DNA of 64,000 nt, taken from NCBI GenBank assembly GCA_010015655.1, contig ML976782.1, forward strand, positions 66,432 through 130,431, in the 5' to 3' direction. The stretch is from Bimuria novae-zelandiae CBS 107.79 (taxonomy: Eukaryota > Ascomycota > Dothideomycetes > Pleosporales > Didymosphaeriaceae). Position numbers and translations under genes: made by a program. Positions 60,560-64,000 of the stretch are shown here, piece by piece; position 1 is the stretch's first letter; every line of letters starts with the position of its first letter. The notes under the pieces were generated by a model. That model did not search any database. It was given only the letters and a program-made list of their open reading frames with translations, and had not been told where the DNA came from.

Positions 60560-61062
60560 AGTAGGTGCGATTTAGGCACCTCCGCATATTGCCACTAATA
60601 CTAACCCTCTAGTATTATGCCTCACCCAGCACCTACAGCACCTACCTATAAAACTTGAAGAATCCTCGCGTAGATACCTCCTAGTTATAGCATACGCGCT
60701 ATACTACCTTCTCTAAAAAGTAGAGAAAGTCCTCGTAAGTATTAGCGCGTTTATAATACCTTTTTATTTAGTTTTTTAGTGCCTTAAAGGTCTACTTAAT
60801 TAGATTAAAATCTAGTAAGTATAGTAATAAGTATTTAAGTATAACGCCTGCCTCTACGTATAATATAATAATCCTTTCTAACTTATAAATAGAGGTATTA
60901 TTAAGAACTATTACTAATTAATCTCCTAACTATAGATTATAATAGGGAAGTACTTTATTTGCTAGAAACTCTTCTCGAAGCTCTACGTTAATTACATCCT
61001 AGAATATTATATAGTTAACGTAGCTATACACATCTACGGTAGGGAGTAAGTGTGAGGGGCTT
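60560..61062 (-). pseudogene. Tc1/mariner-type (DDE_3) transposase fragment
   Basis: Reading leftward from about 61060: LLPTVDVYSYVNYIIF, LREEFLANKVLPYYNL, VIVLNNTSIYKLERI, then AGVILKYLLLYLLDFNLIK (usual AGVxLxYLPPYSPDxNPIE), FKALKN, RYYKRANTYEDFLYFLE and GFFK. The second catalytic Asp block normally reads xxDNAS(I)H; here the Asp is Asn. The N-terminal half is missing, so only the catalytic C-terminal half of the DDE domain remains, with TAG/TAA stops. Confidence 0.72.
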
Positions 61063-61302
61063 TGGGCCCGGGGGACCTAAGGTGCCGGAAGAATATAGAT
61101 AAATTTAATAAGGAGTTTAAGTAGCTCCTCCCTACGCTATATATAGCTTCTAAGTAAAGAGGACTAACTCTAAAGGGGCTAGATCTGTTTTCTAATACTC
61201 TAAAGGTATCCTAGTGGCTCTTAGAGTAGCTTAAGACTTAGGCCACGAGGTTTTTTAGCTAAGTACTTTAGAGGTCTAGCCTTTAACATAGTTCCCCCCA
61301 GT

Positions 61303-61382
61303 GATGTCCATGGATGGATTGGATTAACGAATCCATCCATATCCATCCAATCCAAACAGCCCATGGAAATCCAATCCATCCA
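61303..61382. repeat. Subterminal ATCCATCC/ATCCAATCC repeats of the hAT element
   Basis: At least four ATCCATCC-like and three ATCCAATCC-like motifs in both orientations (TGGATGGATTGGATT, then AATCCATCCATATCC, ATCCAATCC) form a near-palindrome. This is the usual place for transposase binding. Confidence 0.65.
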
Positions 61383-61737
61383 CGTAGATTATTCTATACC
61401 TAATTAGGCGTCGTCTAGACCTAATTAAGGTATTAAATTAGTGGTTTTGTCGTCTAATAGTTTTCCTGTGGCTTGTTGAGGCAAGCGATCCAAAAAATCG
61501 TAATATCTAAACTTAACCTTACTTAGTGTAACGAAACTTCTATAACACCTATTTAATAGCTCTAAAACGGTTAAAGCTACTTTTATTTAGTATTTTCTTA
61601 AATCCCGCGACTTATCTTTGCTAGTTGTCTAATTATCTATTAAAATACGCCTTTGGTTAGATAGCAAGCGCCTACGGCACTAACGCACAAGGACCTCTCT
61701 AGAGCCACCTAGTGTCTCCCTACCTACGCTAATAATT

Positions 61738-64000
61738 ATGGAAGCTTCGGAGGCTATTAAGACGCCTATTAAAGGGGTAAAATAATAGATTAAGTTAAAT
61801 TCTGCGTTATCGCAAACCCGTAAGCGTGTCCGGGCGCCAGAAGTGGCGTTGGTACCAGACTTACAAGGCTCCCCACAACTATCCGTTCTATCAACTTAAA
61901 GTGGCCAGCAGAGTAGCAGTACGTACAGTATAAACTTATAATTACTTAGTATATCTATTAACAATATTTATAGCTCTATTACTAACCCCGTTACTATAGA
62001 TACTAGTGTTAATAATTAGCTTAATTCTTAATTAGAGGCATCAGAATTAACTTCGTAACATACTACCCTAATTTAATTAGTATTAGCTAGAGACTCTGTA
62101 CATGCCACGAGACGCCGCGAGATTAAGATATTAAGCTTTAATTACTTTTAGGTTAACCTTACTAATAACTAGGCGTTTAATACTTATACTAAGGTATACG
62201 ATCCTAAAGGGAGGCTTAACTTATAGATCTAGAAGTACGGCGTCCTACTTAAAAGCATAGATAAAAAGACATTTACTTAGTTCTTCTTATATAAACCGTG
62301 CTATATCGACTGCTTTAAGGCGAAGATCCTTAATATAAGAAAGAGGTGTAGGTTAGTTGCTAGCTATCTTAAGAAATATAAGATTTTTAATCTAAATCGT
62401 CGGCCCCTTATAGGGCAGGATAAGATAAATTAGTTCGCGCTTAATACATCTTCTCTAGAAGGTTTAGCTACTATTAATGCTGTAGCGTCTTCCTTTAACG
62501 TTGATAAGTTCTATCGACTTTTAGTTAAATAGATTATTATAAGCAGGATCCCCTTCGTTACGCTAGATGCTAAGGAGCTCCGTAAGGTGTTTTAGTATCT
62601 TAATTCAGCTATAAAGATGCCTCGCGCAATCCCATCTCGCAATATAATAAGGCGTAGGATCTCCGTGGAGTACGCACGTTCGAAGGATGTAGTTGCTACC
62701 CACCTAGACTAAGCTATTACGAAGATTCACCTAGCCTTCGACTTATAAACTTCTAGTAATAATAAGTTGTATAATAGTGTTATTATATAGTTTCTTAATA
62801 AGAAAGGTAATCTACGAAACCTTCTCCTTGCTCTTAAAGCTATAAAAGATGCCTATACTAGTAGAAATATTGCGGCATCGCTATAGGGGGTTATCTCCTA
62901 CTAGGGGCTTTAAGACCGCGTAGGATATCTTACCTCTAATAACGCCGTAGCTAATAATACGGCAATAGACGCTCTAGGGGAGATTTTTAAGGAGAATTAG
63001 CTTAACTTTAACCCTAAGTAGTAGCGTATAAGGTGTATAGGGTATATCTTTAACCTTGTCGCGAAAGCGCTAATGTTTAGAGCTAATATTAGCGGCCTAA
63101 CTCAGGCAGAGGAGGTAGCATTTTTTAAGCAATATAAAGCTTATAGGACTATTAGAAAGCTTCGCAATATTATTAAATAGATTAGGAAAAACACCTTAAG
63201 AAACGCTAGGTTTATTACTACTTAAGAAGTTTATCCTGGATAGGTGCGATCAGATGGCTTTATAAGACCTTTATAGTTAATACTTAGTAACGCCACCTGC
63301 TAGAATTCTATATACCTAATAATTAAGCGAGCTGTAGTGCTTAAAGAGGTGCTCGACGACTTTTATAGAGACAAATTACGGTCTCTTAATAATACTAGAT
63401 CGCAGCGGCAAAGTGGTAGCTAGTAAAGTTAATTTATTAGTTACTATTAACTAGATCTCCGTCTTTCTATAGCCAAGTGGCAGTACTTAAAGGAGAATCT
63501 TAAGCTTCTTAAACCTCTAAACGAGCTTACTTTGCGCCTCTAAGGTTATCTTAGTAATAGTAACAACAATCCTCGAGAGTATAATAATATTAGATAATTA
63601 TACACTTCGCTAGACAATCTCCTAACGGACCTTAAAGCTCAAGAATTTTAAGCACGAACAGATAGAGATATCTAGCTTAAACAGCGTCTTTATAAAGGCT
63701 GGGAGACGGCATTAAAGTACTACACCTTGTTTACAGAGTCTCCGGCCTACACGGTGGCAATCGTCTTAGATTCTACCTGGGGCATGGATTACATCCGTTC
63801 TCAATAGGCAATAGAGCATCTAACTTGGCTAGGTATCGCATAAGGATAGATTAAAGAGCTATATAACCATAATTATAAGGATAGAATAACACTTAACTAA
63901 CAGGAAATAGACCTATCTTCTTCTAAGACCGCCTAAGCGCTCTTAAGATAGGAGACCTTTACGCGAAAAGGTTAAGTAAAGGTAAATAAGAAATAATAGG
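61738..64000 (+). pseudogene. hAT transposase, RIP-degraded, 3' end cut by the window
   Basis: From ATG 61738 one frame continues to the window end. The Ser/Thr-rich N-terminus (about 61,800-62,130) is followed by a BED-finger-like stretch (FFLYKPCYIDCFKAKI, about 62,280). Then come MPRAIPSRNIIRRRISVEYA (about 62,610-62,670) and AITKIHLAFDL with TSSNNKLYNSVII (about 62,713-62,790; usual IHLAIDxWTSPNxxAFLGIxAHF with the catalytic Asp). GNLRNLLLALKAI, RVGYLTSNNAVANNTAIDAL (second catalytic region, usual TLDNASNN) and CIGYIFNLVAKA (usual CxGHIINLxAKA) follow. The C-terminal dimerisation domain would lie beyond 64000. Breaks are TAG/TAA. Confidence 0.85.

Larger units (their letters stand above)
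61299..64000 (+). mobile_element. hAT-type DNA transposon, right end outside the window
   Basis: It starts at CAGTGATGTCC (61299), the CAGxG-type end common to hAT elements. Within 80 bases there are many direct and inverted copies of ATCCATCC and ATCCAATCC, as in hAT subterminal regions. A hAT transposase follows in one frame to the window edge. The 8-base target duplication (GTTCCCCC expected at the far end) cannot be tested. Confidence 0.75.

Noticed and set aside
61051..61288. Possible solo LTR (TGTGAGGGG ... CTTTAACA) cutting the Tc1 relic
   Set aside because: The 5-base flanks GTAAG and TAGTT do not match, and no second copy exists in the window. It may be unrelated sequence.
1..64000. 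Alternative genetic code with TAG/TAA read as Gln
   Set aside because: The long frames with TAG/TAA at Gln positions invite this. But CAG/CAA remain in the same frames, Trp sites are also TAG, and the GH95 gene uses normal stops. RIP explains all of it.
1..64000. CRISPR arrays, rRNA, tRNA genes, riboswitches
   Set aside because: No regular spacer-repeat array or cloverleaf was recognised. The direct repeats seen are LTRs, TIRs or microsatellites.

Overview
This window looks like a repeat island from a filamentous ascomycete (Pezizomycotina). The signs are: dense LTR retrotransposons and fungal-type DNA transposons; protein relics of fungal families (AA11 LPMO, type I PKS, DUF3435, RBR ligase); one intact GH95 gene with two 52-53 nt introns; and mutation typical of repeat-induced point mutation (RIP). 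In nearly every relic the reading frame stays open over long distances and is broken almost only by TAG and TAA at expected Gln (CAG/CAA) or Trp (TGG) codons. Duplicated LTRs differ mainly by C/T and G/A transitions. That is CpA-to-TpA decay, not random drift.

Layout. 1-4.6 kb: Copia-A, cut by the window edge, single-frame gag-pol on +. 4.66-6.52 kb: piggyBac-type transposase relic on -. 6.6-9.6 kb: less mutated DNA with an unidentified gene relic. 9.8-11.1 kb: pogo/CENP-B-type transposase relic (pogo-A). 11.5-17 kb: three decayed host-type genes: an RBR E3 ubiquitin ligase, an AA11 LPMO and a PKS ketoreductase fragment. 17.6-20 kb: DUF3435 recombinase-like relic on -. 20.3-22.17 kb: 3' part of a Gypsy element (Gypsy-E). 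22.171-35.966 kb: Gypsy-A, complete with LTRs and the target duplication CCAGA, split by Copia-B (23.371-28.693 kb, target duplication GAAAG). 36.254-42.071 kb: Copia-C on -. 42.260-49.110 kb: Gypsy-D, complete with LTRs and target duplication CTATA. 49.5 kb: solo Copia-B LTR. 50.45-52.93 kb: GH95 gene on -, the only clearly functional gene. 53.38-58.34 kb: nested pogo-type elements. 58.5-60.5 kb: unidentified relic. 60.6-61.06 kb: Tc1/mariner relic. 61.299 kb to the end: hAT element running out of the window.

The observation I rate highest is an antisense reading frame between pol and the 3' LTR in all three Gypsy elements. In Gypsy-D it encodes six Cys with the spacing of a fungal Zn(II)2Cys6 cluster, followed by a charged, probably coiled-coil tail. 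In Gypsy-E the same six positions are kept, with five of the six Cys turned into Tyr, as RIP would do. Gypsy-A has a weaker version. These elements may carry a regulator-like gene opposite to gag-pol.

Limits: everything was read by eye. Family names rest on motifs and not on searches, relic boundaries are approximate, and several AT-rich stretches could not be identified.
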